Positions 1 through 6,778 of a DNA stretch of 8,159 nt are shown here, in pieces; position 1 is the stretch's first letter; each line of letters opens with the position of its first letter. Source of the DNA: PVC group bacterium (GTDB lineage: Bacteria; Verrucomicrobiota; Kiritimatiellia; SS1-B-03-39; PXDE01); NCBI GenBank assembly GCA_003566475.1, contig PXDE01000625.1, positions 1-8,159 on the forward strand, written 5' to 3'. The notes beneath the pieces are model-generated. The model was not told the origin of the DNA and did not search any database. It saw nothing but the letters and a program-made list of their open reading frames with translations. The translations under genes were made by a program, and so were the position numbers.

Positions 1-2095
1 CCCGCCAGAAGCGATCCGAGGTCCGCAGCGGATGCACGTCGGTCCCGCATTCGGTGGCCACCTTGCCCCCGCGGCGGCGGCCGTAGCCCAGCTTGAGGGC
101 GATGGTCTTCGCGGCCTGGCCGGGCAGAATCCACACCGGAATGCGGATGGAGCGAGGCCCCACGTCGATCCGCACCACCTGGCCATTCTTCACCCCCAGC
201 TCGCGGGCGTCCTGGGGGCTGAGGTGCACGGCGTTGTCCCAGGACAGCTTGGAGACCACCGATGGCAGCTCCTGCAGCCACGCGTTGTTGGCGAACCGGC
301 CGTCCCATGCCTTGGAGTCGGGCCGGAACAGAATCTCGAAGCCGCTTCCGGGTTCGGCGGCGGGTACCTCCACGCGGGGGGCGGCGACGGCCTCCACGGT
401 GGCCGCGGCGGTGTCGGCCACGATCCCGTCGTGGAGCGCCCGGCGCCAGTCGAGGTCGGCCAGCTCCTCCACCCCCATCCGGGCGGCCAGGGTCTCGCGG
501 ACCAGATCCCGGCCGCTGACGCCACCGCGTCCCAGCATGGAAGCCACCACCTCGATCGCGCTCCGGCCCCGGTACAGGGGCTCGATCACCGGCTGCTGCA
601 GGGTGTACGTGCCGTCGTAGGCCACGCCGTCGGCCCAGGCCTCGAGGAAATGGGTGGCCGGGACATGCCAGTGGGCCTGGAAGGCGGTCTCGTCTTCGTA
701 CATCCCCAGGTGCACCACCAGCCCCGCCTTCCCCAGCTTGTCCTCGAACTCGAGGTCGGCGGGCGCGTTGTAGGCCGGGTTGCCCTCCAGAATCACCAGC
801 AGGTCCACCACCCCCGCCTCCAGATCCTCGGCCAGGCCGACGATCCCTTCGAGATGGTTCTGGGGACGTGGCGACACCGGCGCGGTGTGGCGGACCGTGG
901 TCCCCACGCTGCCCAGGGCCCGGTTGAGCGCATGGACCGCCGCGTGGATTTCCGGGGCCTGGCCCGACCCCGCCAGCACCAGGCTGCGCCCGCGGGCCCG
1001 CTCCAGATCCTCGATCAGCGCCCGGCCCCAGTCGGAATCGAGCAGCGCGTCGCCATCGGGATCCGCCGGCACCTCGACGCCGAACCGGCTGGCCAGGGCC
1101 AGGGCCACCTGCCGGATCTGGGCGCTGGACAGAGCCCGCCGGTGGTCGGCGGTGGCCCCGGTCACCGAAGGACTGGCCTCGGCCACGTAGAGCCGGGCCA
1201 TGCCGCGCTCATCGTCGGGATTGCGGCGGGAGGCGAAATCACGGGCATAGCGGACCCGTCCCGGCCCGGTGTACAGGAAATCGGAGCCCAGGCTCAGCAC
1301 CACGTCGGCGGCGGTGAAGTCGTAGATCGACTCGCGATCCTCCCCGAAGGCCTGGATGGCCCCCGCCCGGGCGTTGTCGCGGTTGGCCGGGGCGTACTGC
1401 ACCACCTTGGCCTGGGGATATTCGGCCTCGAGCTGGGCCAGGAGCCGGGCCAGGGTGGGCGAGGCCACGGTGTCGGTCAGAATCCGGAGCCCCGCGCCCC
1501 GTTTGCGTTGCTGGGCCTCCATGGCCGCGTGCAGGGCGGATTCGCAGAGGGCCCAGGCCGAGGCCCGGCCCAGGTGGCGGACCTTCTGGGAGCGGTCGGG
1601 ATCGTAGAGGCCGAGGATGGCCGCCTGGGCGAACACGTCGGTCGCCCCCAGGCTGCCCGGATGCTCGGGGTTGCCCTCGAGCTTGGTCGGCCGCCCCTCG
1701 TGGGTCTTGGCCAGCAGGCCCAGGGCGTAGCCGTCGAGCGGCATGGAGGTGGCATAGAACAGCGGCCGCCCCGGCACCAGCTCCTCGGGCGGGGCCTTGA
1801 CGTAGGGCACGATGTATTCGGTGGGCTGGCGGGTGCAGGCGGTGAGCCCGGCCATGCCCAGCGAGGCCCCCATGAGCTTGAGGAAATCGCGGCGCTGCAC
1901 GGGATCCCAGCCGATGGCCTGACGGGGATAGTCCGACTCCAGCAGCTCGCCGAACCGCTCGTCCTGGCTCAGATCGTCGAGGCTGCGCCAGAATTCGGGG
2001 CCCTCGGCCTCGGCCAGGCGCTTGCGCATGGCCTCGAGCTCGGCTTCCGGCTTCTGGAACCGGCGGAGATCCGGGTTGGGGGTCAGCGGTGGCAT
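1..2095 (-). CDS. actB: Alternative complex III subunit ActB, Tat-exported molybdopterin oxidoreductase-like/Fe-S protein (3' end outside the window)
   Basis: About 698 residues are present and the frame is open to the window edge. The protein is the large peripheral subunit of alternative complex III, which oxidises quinol and passes electrons to cytochrome c or an oxidase on the outer face of the membrane. A cytoplasmic-type leader of about 65 residues precedes a Tat motif, RRDFLKLMG at 68-76, then a hydrophobic stretch ending in LTAC (Cys87, a possible lipidation site). A displaced Tat signal of this kind is a known hallmark of this family. EGNPEHPG near 140 and LEGNPAYNAP near 440 are typical of the molybdopterin-like domain, which binds no molybdenum in characterised complexes. 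The Fe-S ferredoxin domain expected at the C-terminus of a roughly 1,000-residue protein lies beyond base 1. The ATG at 2095 overlaps the end of actA by 13 bp and has no Shine-Dalgarno sequence, suggesting translational coupling. Codon use is strongly GC-rich. Confidence 0.93.
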   Translation of the reverse strand, partial: MPPLTPNPDLRRFQKPEAELEAMRKRLAEAEGPEFWRSLDDLSQDERFGELLESDYPRQAIGWDPVQRRDFLKLMGASLGMAGLTACTRQPTEYIVPYVKAPPEELVPGRPLFYATSMPLDGYALGLLAKTHEGRPTKLEGNPEHPGSLGATDVFAQAAILGLYDPDRSQKVRHLGRASAWALCESALHAAMEAQQRKRGAGLRILTDTVASPTLARLLAQLEAEYPQAKVVQYAPANRDNARAGAIQAFGEDRESIYDFTAADVVLSLGSDFLYTGPGRVRYARDFASRRNPDDERGMARLYVAEASPSVTGATADHRRALSSAQIRQVALALASRFGVEVPADPDGDALLDSDWGRALIEDLERARGRSLVLAGSGQAPEIHAAVHALNRALGSVGTTVRHTAPVSPRPQNHLEGIVGLAEDLEAGVVDLLVILEGNPAYNAPADLEFEDKLGKAGLVVHLGMYEDETAFQAHWHVPATHFLEAWADGVAYDGTYTLQQPVIEPLYRGRSAIEVVASMLGRGGVSGRDLVRETLAARMGVEELADLDWRRALHDGIVADTAAATVEAVAAPRVEVPAAEPGSGFEILFRPDSKAWDGRFANNAWLQELPSVVSKLSWDNAVHLSPQDARELGVKNGQVVRIDVGPRSIRIPVWILPGQAAKTIALKLGYGRRRGGKVATECGTDVHPLRTSDRFWR

Positions 2096-2742
2096 AGGTA
2101 GCAGTCGGTCATCCGGTGGTTGGCCTTGTCGATCCCATACTCCTCGACGAGCTGCTGCCCCAGCTCGCGCTGGTTGGCCGGGGGCTGGTAGTCCATGTTG
2201 AACACCTGGTCGCGGGGCCGGATAAAGTCCTCGGGGCTCCGGTGGCACTCCAGGCACCACTTCATGAACAGCGGATGCTCCTTCCACATCAGCGGCATCT
2301 CGTTGACCTGCCCGTGGCAGGTGGCGCAGCCGATGCCCGCGTTCACATGGGCGCTGTGGTTGAAGTACACGAAGTCCGGCAGGTCATGCACGCGCACCCA
2401 CTTGAGGGGCCGTCCGGTCTCCCAGCTCTCGTGGAGGGGGGCCAGGATGGGGGCGTCGGTGAACAGCACCTTGTGGCAGTTCATGCAGGTCTGGGTGGGG
2501 GGGATGCCCGCGAAGGCGCCGGTCTCGACCGTGGTGTGGCAGTACCGGCAGTCGATGCCCATGTTGGTGTGGTGCTTGTGGCTGAAGGGGATCGGCTGGG
2601 CCCGCGGCTCCCGGGTGTAGCGCACGTAGGGCGACTTGTGGAGCACGTCCAGAAATCCCAGGCCGCCGGCGGCGGCCAGCCCCAGACACACGATGCTGGC
2701 CCGCGCCAGCGTATTTGCGTACGGCTTGAATACTTGTGCCAC
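2083..2742 (-). CDS. actA: Alternative complex III subunit ActA, pentaheme c-type cytochrome
   Basis: The 219-residue protein has five CXXCH heme-c sites: CRYCH 65-69, CMNCH 86-90, CATCH 139-143, CLECH 163-167 and CYLCH 214-218. His55, His57, His58, His129 and His132 are candidate distal ligands. One N-terminal hydrophobic segment (about 14-32) would export the protein and anchor it in the membrane, so the hemes face the periplasm. Five hemes, about 220 residues and position directly before actB match ActA of alternative complex III, where it takes electrons from the ActB/ActC core. The start is GTG at 2742: the sequence MAQVFKPYANTLARAS from there looks like known ActA N-termini, and AGGA lies 8 nt upstream. 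The last heme site ends one residue before the stop, and its codons overlap the actB start. No other protein family fits this heme pattern and context as well. Confidence 0.94.
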   Translation of the reverse strand: MAQVFKPYANTLARASIVCLGLAAAGGLGFLDVLHKSPYVRYTREPRAQPIPFSHKHHTNMGIDCRYCHTTVETGAFAGIPPTQTCMNCHKVLFTDAPILAPLHESWETGRPLKWVRVHDLPDFVYFNHSAHVNAGIGCATCHGQVNEMPLMWKEHPLFMKWCLECHRSPEDFIRPRDQVFNMDYQPPANQRELGQQLVEEYGIDKANHRMTDCYLCHR

Positions 2743-2750
2743 GAGTCGAG

Positions 2751-2754
2751 TCCT
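2751..2754 (-). promoter_or_regulatory. Ribosome binding site of actA supporting the GTG start
   Basis: AGGA on the minus strand lies 8 nt before the GTG at 2742. It is the only clear Shine-Dalgarno sequence in front of a gene in this window, and it supports GTG as the actA start. Confidence 0.6.
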
Positions 2755-2837
2755 GCCTTCCGCCCCGGTTCCCGCCCCGTCATTCGGGAGCGATCTGCCC
2801 CCCTGCTCGGTCGCGGACGTTGAAAAATGATCCGTGG

Positions 2838-2866
2838 ACTATAGAAACCCGGCCCCCGCTTGGCAA
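2838..2866 (-). promoter_or_regulatory. Sigma70-type promoter of the act operon
   Basis: On the minus strand TTGCCA (2866-2861) is followed after exactly 17 nt by TATAGT (2843-2838). Both hexamers are near consensus, and the area is unusually AT-rich for this genome. Transcription would start near 2831, giving an untranslated leader of about 88 nt before actA in which I see no riboswitch or attenuator. The upstream R-M genes run in the same direction, so this site would give actAB their own promoter. Confidence 0.7.
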
Positions 2867-2878
2867 CCGGGGAAACGC

Positions 2879-2899
2879 AAAAAAATGCACGGATTGTGC
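2879..2899 (-). terminator. Possible intrinsic terminator of the R-M cassette
   Basis: Reading the minus strand, GCAC-AATCC-GTGC forms a short hairpin (2899-2887), followed by A and seven T residues (2885-2879). It lies about 45 bp past the nuclease stop and 12 bp before the act -35 box, where a terminator would be expected. The 4-bp stem is weak, so this is tentative. Confidence 0.35.
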
Positions 2900-2945
2900 G
2901 GATATTTCGGACAGCCTTTGAAGGATTCAGCCGCTTCGGACCCCT

Positions 2946-3788
2946 CTACAGGCCGAACTCCTTCTTGAGCGTCCGAAGGTCGGCTTCCAGTGCCTCCCTC
3001 ATCTTGCGCGTGTAGATCCGCTGGATTCGGCCCTCGTTCTGCATGGCCACCAGCTTCCGGAGATCCCCCAGTCGGTCCTTCCAGGTGATGCCGTCGGTGA
3101 CGAGGAGAAAGGTGGTGTCGGACCGCTTCTCTTCGACGATCCGGGCAATGTCGCCGAGGACGTCCGTCTGCTTGCTGCCCGTCGCCCCGTATGCCTTGGC
3201 CTCGATAAGGACGCACGGATCCTTCCGGTTCGGGATGGCGAAGTCCGCCTTCTCCGTGCTTCGCCTCTTCGCCCCCTGGAACCGGCATCGGACATCGTAG
3301 GCGCCGTCGCCGAACACAGGCCGGAGAACGGCTTCGACGAAATCCTCCAGAGAACGCCCGCGCTGCTGCCCCTTGATGGCGCTGCCGCGCCCGCCCTTGA
3401 GCCGCTCGACCAGGAGGTCGCTCCAGTGAAGCGGAGAGTTGACCGCGCTTCCCATCGCCCGGGCGACCCCCAGATCCATCAGGGCGTCCACGAACGTATC
3501 GGGATCCTTCCTGAACCGCGTGACTCCGATTCCGCCCCCGCCCAGGCGGTCCCGGAGGATTCGGGTCGCCTCGTCCTTCGACTTATCGAGAAACAGCCGG
3601 ACCACGGTCAGCCCGACCTCGAAATCCTCCTCCAGCAGCCTACGAACGTCCTTACGGACATACGTCGCCTTGGTAGGGATGCCTTTCAGGCACGCGATCA
3701 CCCGCTCCGCGTGGTCGTCCAGCCAGGTCGCCTCCACGGGAAGCAGCGCCGCCTCGATCTCCTGGATCGTCTGGCGGTATCGCCTCAT
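2946..3788 (-). CDS. Type II restriction endonuclease, DpnII/MboI-like PD-(D/E)XK nuclease
   Basis: The protein has 280 residues from the ATG at 3788, whose ATGA overlaps the methyltransferase stop. A longer in-frame start at 3920 would lie deep inside the methyltransferase and is unlikely. The C-terminal half carries a PD-(D/E)XK site: Asp182 in KADFAIPN, then Glu196-Ala-Lys198 in VLIEAKAYG, with Glu148 in the preceding helix (GRSLEDFVEAVL). After the site come GATGSKQTD and FLLVTDGITW (about 227-236). As I recall the DpnII/MboI nucleases, which cut GATC, they show the same order: an ExNFY-type strand, GSGSK, then a TDG strand followed by a helix. Length also agrees (about 280). The N-terminal half would hold DNA recognition. 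Coupling to an adenine methyltransferase supports a restriction role. GATC specificity is inference. Sampled lines have about 60-62% GC, below the neighbours, which suggests horizontal acquisition. Confidence 0.8.
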   Translation of the reverse strand: MRRYRQTIQEIEAALLPVEATWLDDHAERVIACLKGIPTKATYVRKDVRRLLEEDFEVGLTVVRLFLDKSKDEATRILRDRLGGGGIGVTRFRKDPDTFVDALMDLGVARAMGSAVNSPLHWSDLLVERLKGGRGSAIKGQQRGRSLEDFVEAVLRPVFGDGAYDVRCRFQGAKRRSTEKADFAIPNRKDPCVLIEAKAYGATGSKQTDVLGDIARIVEEKRSDTTFLLVTDGITWKDRLGDLRKLVAMQNEGRIQRIYTRKMREALEADLRTLKKEFGL

Positions 3789-4885
3789 GAGAGACCCACG
3801 ACGAGGTACTCCTGGACCTGGTTGCGCCGCACCGCCCCGTGAGTTCCGAAATGGTAGCGATGGGGCTTGGCGACCACCTCCACGCGCCGTTTGACCGCCT
3901 TCATCGCCTTCACCAGCCACTCCAGATCCGGATAGGCGTTGGAGGAGTACGACAGCACGATGGTCGCGTCGGCGAAGTGGCGGAAGAGCCTTCGGAAGGC
4001 ATCGTCAGCCGTGCGACGATAGGAGAACGGGGTGAACGGCTTCTCGATCTTCCGGACTTTGGAGTCCGGCAGAATGCGAACCCCTTCCCAGTAACAGGCG
4101 AGCCCCTCGAGGAAGTGGTAGCGCTTCACGTAGCAGTTGTCGTCGGATCTCGGCACGTAAGGTGGATCCAGATAGACCAGATCCGTGTCGCCCGGAGCGG
4201 CGAAGACGTCGCCGTGCCGCGACCGGTTGCGGCGTCCGTTGTCGAACACCGCGCGGTTGTACTCCCGGACCTGCTCGACGAAATGCTCCCGCAGGCTTAG
4301 CTGCAAGTCCCGCCGACCGTCCTTGTACTTCTCAAGGTCGCCCCCCACCGTGAACACACCCCGAGGCTGACGTTTGATGCAGCTCCGGAGCAGGGCCGAG
4401 AGGGCGAGGGCCTGCTTGGCCGGGTCCGAAAGGCCGCGGATGCCCTCCCAGGCATCGTCGAGGAACTTCAGTTCCGCCGGGGTGTAGAAGACGTCCCGGA
4501 AGGTCCGTTCGATGAACCGTCGCCGGGCGGGGGCCCGCGAGGCAAGGACCGCATCCACATCGTCGGCACCGAGGCGCGTGTCCCCGTTCTCGACCAGGGC
4601 CCGGGTCAGAACCCCCGGAAAGCGGAGGAAGTCGTTGGCGACCACCTCCTTGCCCATGGCCTTCAGGAGATACGATACCGTTCCGGACCCCGAAAACCCA
4701 TCCACGGCCCGGTCGAACTCCAGATCGGTCAGCACGCCGTGAATCCACTCCAGCAGGCGGTGTTTGCTGCCCATGTAGCGGAACCGGGGATAGCGGTGGG
4801 CCTGGACGGGGAACGGCTCGACCAGCCGCAGGAGTCCTGATCCGAGGCCAGGGGTTCCAGGGGTGGCGGTTTCCGGAAGGCTCAT
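3785..4885 (-). CDS. D12-class DNA adenine-N6 methyltransferase (Dam/M.DpnII-like) of a type II R-M system
   Basis: The 366-residue protein transfers methyl groups from S-adenosylmethionine to adenine N6 in a short DNA site, protecting host DNA from the nuclease encoded by the next gene. Motifs follow the D12 (alpha-class) order: motif X YMGSKHRLLEW at 37-47, the AdoMet-binding motif I VDGFSGSGT at 61-69, ANDF about 83-86, and catalytic motif IV LVYLDPPY at 226-233. The region between motifs I and IV would contact the target sequence. About 30 residues before motif X are rich in Pro, Gly and Thr and look non-homologous. The ATG at 4885 is the most upstream start I favour. There is no Shine-Dalgarno sequence, but TACCCT lies 6 nt upstream. 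The stop overlaps the nuclease start (ATGA). Methyltransferase-first order lets protection precede cutting. The target is unknown; GATC is the first guess from the partner. Confidence 0.9.
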   Translation of the reverse strand: MSLPETATPGTPGLGSGLLRLVEPFPVQAHRYPRFRYMGSKHRLLEWIHGVLTDLEFDRAVDGFSGSGTVSYLLKAMGKEVVANDFLRFPGVLTRALVENGDTRLGADDVDAVLASRAPARRRFIERTFRDVFYTPAELKFLDDAWEGIRGLSDPAKQALALSALLRSCIKRQPRGVFTVGGDLEKYKDGRRDLQLSLREHFVEQVREYNRAVFDNGRRNRSRHGDVFAAPGDTDLVYLDPPYVPRSDDNCYVKRYHFLEGLACYWEGVRILPDSKVRKIEKPFTPFSYRRTADDAFRRLFRHFADATIVLSYSSNAYPDLEWLVKAMKAVKRRVEVVAKPHRYHFGTHGAVRRNQVQEYLVVGLS

Positions 4886-4891
4886 GCTCGC

Positions 4892-4897
4892 AGGGTA
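4892..4897 (-). promoter_or_regulatory. Possible -10 box for a leaderless methyltransferase transcript
   Basis: TACCCT on the minus strand sits 6 nt before the ATG at 4885, so transcription could start at the start codon. TCGACC lies 17 nt further upstream as a weak -35 (four of six matches to TTGACA). The -10 box itself is a poor match to consensus. Confidence 0.3.
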
Positions 4898-4984
4898 TCG
4901 GAGACGGTCGCGGCGGTCGAGCCTTCCCGATGCTCCGGCGGGATCCGGTCCTTGCCTCCAGGCGCCCGCATCGCGCCCGTGCGG

Positions 4985-6397
4985 CTAAGGGAAGATCCCA
5001 TGGTGCTCGTAACTTCCGGCCACGATCTCGATCGCGGTGAGGAAGGCGGCGGTGCGGAGATCGGGCAGAGCCCGCTCCTTCCAGCAGGCGTGGATCCGGT
5101 CGTAGGCCCGGGTCATGGTGTCGTCGAGCGCCGCCATGACCAGCGCCTCCTCGCCCGGGCCCCGGACCAGCCGCTGCCGGGTCTCCGGGGGAATGCCGGC
5201 CCCGGTCAGAGCCTCGATCTGCTGCAGGAGATCCTGCTTCATGGTGGCCTCGTGGCGGGAGAACATGCGGTCGAAGCTCACCCCGGCCCGGTTCTTGATC
5301 CATTCGAAGTACGATACGGTCACCCCGCCCGCGTTCAGGAACACATCGGGGATCATCAGCACCCCCCGGTCGCGGAGGATGGCGTCGGCCTCGGCATCCA
5401 CCGGCCCGTTGGCAGCCTCGGCCACGATCCGGGCCCGGATGCGGTCCGCGTTGGCGGCGGTGATCTGGTTCTCCAGCGCGGCCGGGACCAGGATGTCGCA
5501 CGGGGCCTCCAGAATCGCCGCCGAAGGCGTCACCGTCTCCGCGCCCGGGAACCCGAGGATCGATCCCGTCTCGCGGCGGTGGGCGGCCACCGCCTCCACG
5601 TCCAGACCGTCGGGATGGTGGATGGCCCCCTCCATCTCGGCGATGCCCACGATCACCGCGCCGCCGTCGGTCTGGAGATAGCGGGCGGCATGGTAGCCCA
5701 CATTGCCCAGCCCCTGGACGATCACCCGCTTGCCCCGGATGCCGGGGGCCAGGCCGAGCGCCTTCATGTCCTCGGTCCGGTCCAGACAGGCCCGGATGCC
5801 GAAGTACACGCCGAGCCCGGTGGCCTGCCGCCGCCCGGGAATGCCCTGCATGGAGATGGGCTTGCCGGTGACGCAGGCGTACACGTTGGGCGAGTTCATG
5901 TTGAGGTTCTTGTAGGTGTCCACGATCCAGCCCATCTCGCGTTCGCCGGTGCCGTAGTCGGGGGCGGGCACGTCGATGTCCGGCCCGATGAAGTTCTTGC
6001 GGATCAGCTCGGCGGTGTAGCGCCGGGTCACCCGCTCGCGGAATCCCTCCGAGGCCTTCCGGGGGTCGAACCGCACCCCGCCCTTGGCCCCTCCGAAGGG
6101 CACGTTCACGATGGCGCACTTGTAGGTCATCAGCGCGGCCAGGGCGATGGTCTCGTCCAGGTCCACGTCCGGGCTGTAGCGGATGCCCCCCTTGGTGGGC
6201 AGGCGATGATGGCTGTGCTCGGCCCGGTAGCCTTCGACCACCACCACCTCCCCGTCGTCCCCCCGGACCGGGAACTGCATCCGATAGATGGAGTTGCAGG
6301 ACTTGACCTGGGCCAGCATCCCGGGCCGGACGCGGGCGTAGGCGGCCGCCTGGTCGAAGTAGCGGTCCACGCTGGTGTGAAAACTGCGGCCGGACAT
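4985..6397 (-). CDS. gdhA: Glutamate dehydrogenase (Glu/Leu/Phe/Val dehydrogenase family)
   Basis: The 470-residue cytosolic enzyme interconverts glutamate and 2-oxoglutarate plus ammonia using NAD(P). The family's active-site set is intact: Lys69 in LPTKGGIRY, Lys93 in MTYKCAI, catalytic Lys105 in FGGAKGGV, Asp147 in VPAPDYGT, and Ser362 in GGVTVSYFEW. Lys69 and Ser362 correspond to residues that grip the substrate side-chain carboxylate in Clostridium symbiosum GDH. Leucine dehydrogenases lack that Lys, so glutamate is the likely substrate. The nucleotide-binding fold has GLGNVG at 229-234. Glu254, near the end of the following strand, may favour NAD over NADP, but this is inference. Length is slightly above the usual 410-450. 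The ATG at 6397 has no Shine-Dalgarno sequence but has TAAGAT 6 nt upstream. A 99-bp gap with no clear terminator separates its stop from the methyltransferase gene. The gene is divergent from the binding-protein gene at 6953. Confidence 0.96.
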   Translation of the reverse strand: MSGRSFHTSVDRYFDQAAAYARVRPGMLAQVKSCNSIYRMQFPVRGDDGEVVVVEGYRAEHSHHRLPTKGGIRYSPDVDLDETIALAALMTYKCAIVNVPFGGAKGGVRFDPRKASEGFRERVTRRYTAELIRKNFIGPDIDVPAPDYGTGEREMGWIVDTYKNLNMNSPNVYACVTGKPISMQGIPGRRQATGLGVYFGIRACLDRTEDMKALGLAPGIRGKRVIVQGLGNVGYHAARYLQTDGGAVIVGIAEMEGAIHHPDGLDVEAVAAHRRETGSILGFPGAETVTPSAAILEAPCDILVPAALENQITAANADRIRARIVAEAANGPVDAEADAILRDRGVLMIPDVFLNAGGVTVSYFEWIKNRAGVSFDRMFSRHEATMKQDLLQQIEALTGAGIPPETRQRLVRGPGEEALVMAALDDTMTRAYDRIHACWKERALPDLRTAAFLTAIEIVAGSYEHHGIFP

Positions 6398-6403
6398 GCC
6401 GAC

Positions 6404-6409
6404 ATCTTA
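6404..6409 (-). promoter_or_regulatory. Possible -10 box for a leaderless gdhA transcript
   Basis: TAAGAT on the minus strand lies 6 nt before the gdhA ATG (6397), the spacing at which transcription would begin at the start codon. No convincing -35 box is seen at 16-18 nt. No Shine-Dalgarno sequence is present. Confidence 0.4.
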
Positions 6410-6447
6410 CCCGAGCCCCCCGGATGCGCCAGCCTCGATTCAGAGCC

Positions 6448-6482
6448 GATGCGGGATACGCGATGCGCGATGCGCGATGCGG
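6448..6482. repeat. Five tandem copies of a 7-bp repeat (GATGCGC type)
   Basis: The units are GATGCGG, GATACGC, GATGCGC, GATGCGC and GATGCGG, back to back, followed by a degenerate GGTGCCT. A lone GATGCGC sits at 6423-6429. The array ends about 50 bp upstream of the gdhA start. Arrays like this expand and shrink by slippage, so copy number may vary between strains. Confidence 0.85.
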
Positions 6483-6496
6483 GGTGCCTTCCAGTA

Positions 6497-6519
6497 CCTC
6501 GCTGTCTGTGACAGCGAGG
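6497..6519. repeat. Perfect 10-bp inverted repeat (hairpin)
   Basis: CCTCGCTGTC and GACAGCGAGG flank a 3-nt TGT loop. No T-run follows on either strand, so an intrinsic terminator is unlikely. A second, weaker hairpin follows at once (ACGCA 6520-6524 with TGCGT 6532-6536). CTTCCAG/CTGGAGGAAG-type arms around 6487-6549 could close both into a branched structure. Confidence 0.7.
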
Positions 6520-6579
6520 ACGCATGTCCGGTGCGTGGCTGGAGGAAGGTTGGACCATGGCTTCGCTTCCGCCCAGACA

Positions 6580-6772
6580 GGCACGTTCCATGCGCGGTCC
6601 GTCCCGCAGGGCGGGAACAGCGGACTACTGGGTCCGCGCCCATTCGGTCGTATGCTTTTGCGGACCAACGGCTTGTCCACGGAACCGCCGGATGGTGTCA
6701 CATAACAGTGCAGGTCGCTGTCCCGGTGGGCCAGCCGGAGGGGAGCCATGAGACCGCGCCATGGAACGAGCC
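6580..6772. repeat. 193-bp segment with imperfect terminal inverted repeats, MITE-like
   Basis: The left arm at 6580-6599 (core CGTTCCATGCGCGGTC) is matched in inverted orientation by the right arm at 6752-6772 (core GACCGCGCCATGGAACG). Across about 20 bp there is one mismatch and one inserted base. Inside are further palindromes: TCCCGC/GCGGGA at 6602-6616 within GTCCG/CGGAC at 6597-6625, and GGTCCGC/GCGGACC at 6631-6666. No coding gene is seen inside. I find no clear target-site duplication at the ends, so mobility is unproven. It could also be a structured intergenic repeat or part of a transcribed RNA. Confidence 0.4.
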
Positions 6773-6778
6773 GCCGAC

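Noticed and set aside
1..2095. A catalytic molybdenum oxidoreductase such as a formate dehydrogenase or nitrate reductase
   Set aside because: The displaced Tat motif, the actA overlap and the absence of an N-terminal Fe-S cluster motif point to ActB, which binds no molybdenum in characterised complexes.
32..2101. 689-codon open frame on the plus strand opposite actB
   Set aside because: It mirrors actB in a GC-rich region. Its translation is low-complexity, rich in Gly, His, Pro and Leu, with no domain, while the minus strand encodes a clear ActB.
2116..2823. 235-codon open frame on the plus strand opposite actA
   Set aside because: It is antisense to the pentaheme cytochrome, whose five CXXCH motifs show which strand codes.
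2743..2830. Riboswitch or attenuator in the actA leader
   Set aside because: The leader of about 88 nt shows no recognisable aptamer or terminator/antiterminator pair.
4952..6511. 519-codon open frame on the plus strand opposite gdhA
   Set aside because: It is a shadow of gdhA, whose active-site residues are all intact on the minus strand.
4332..6749. 805-codon open frame on the minus strand across gdhA and into the methyltransferase gene
   Set aside because: It runs in a different frame over two well-supported genes. Its translation is Arg/Gly/Pro-rich, as expected for a GC-rich shadow, and its first 115 codons over the intergenic repeats show no motif or start signal.
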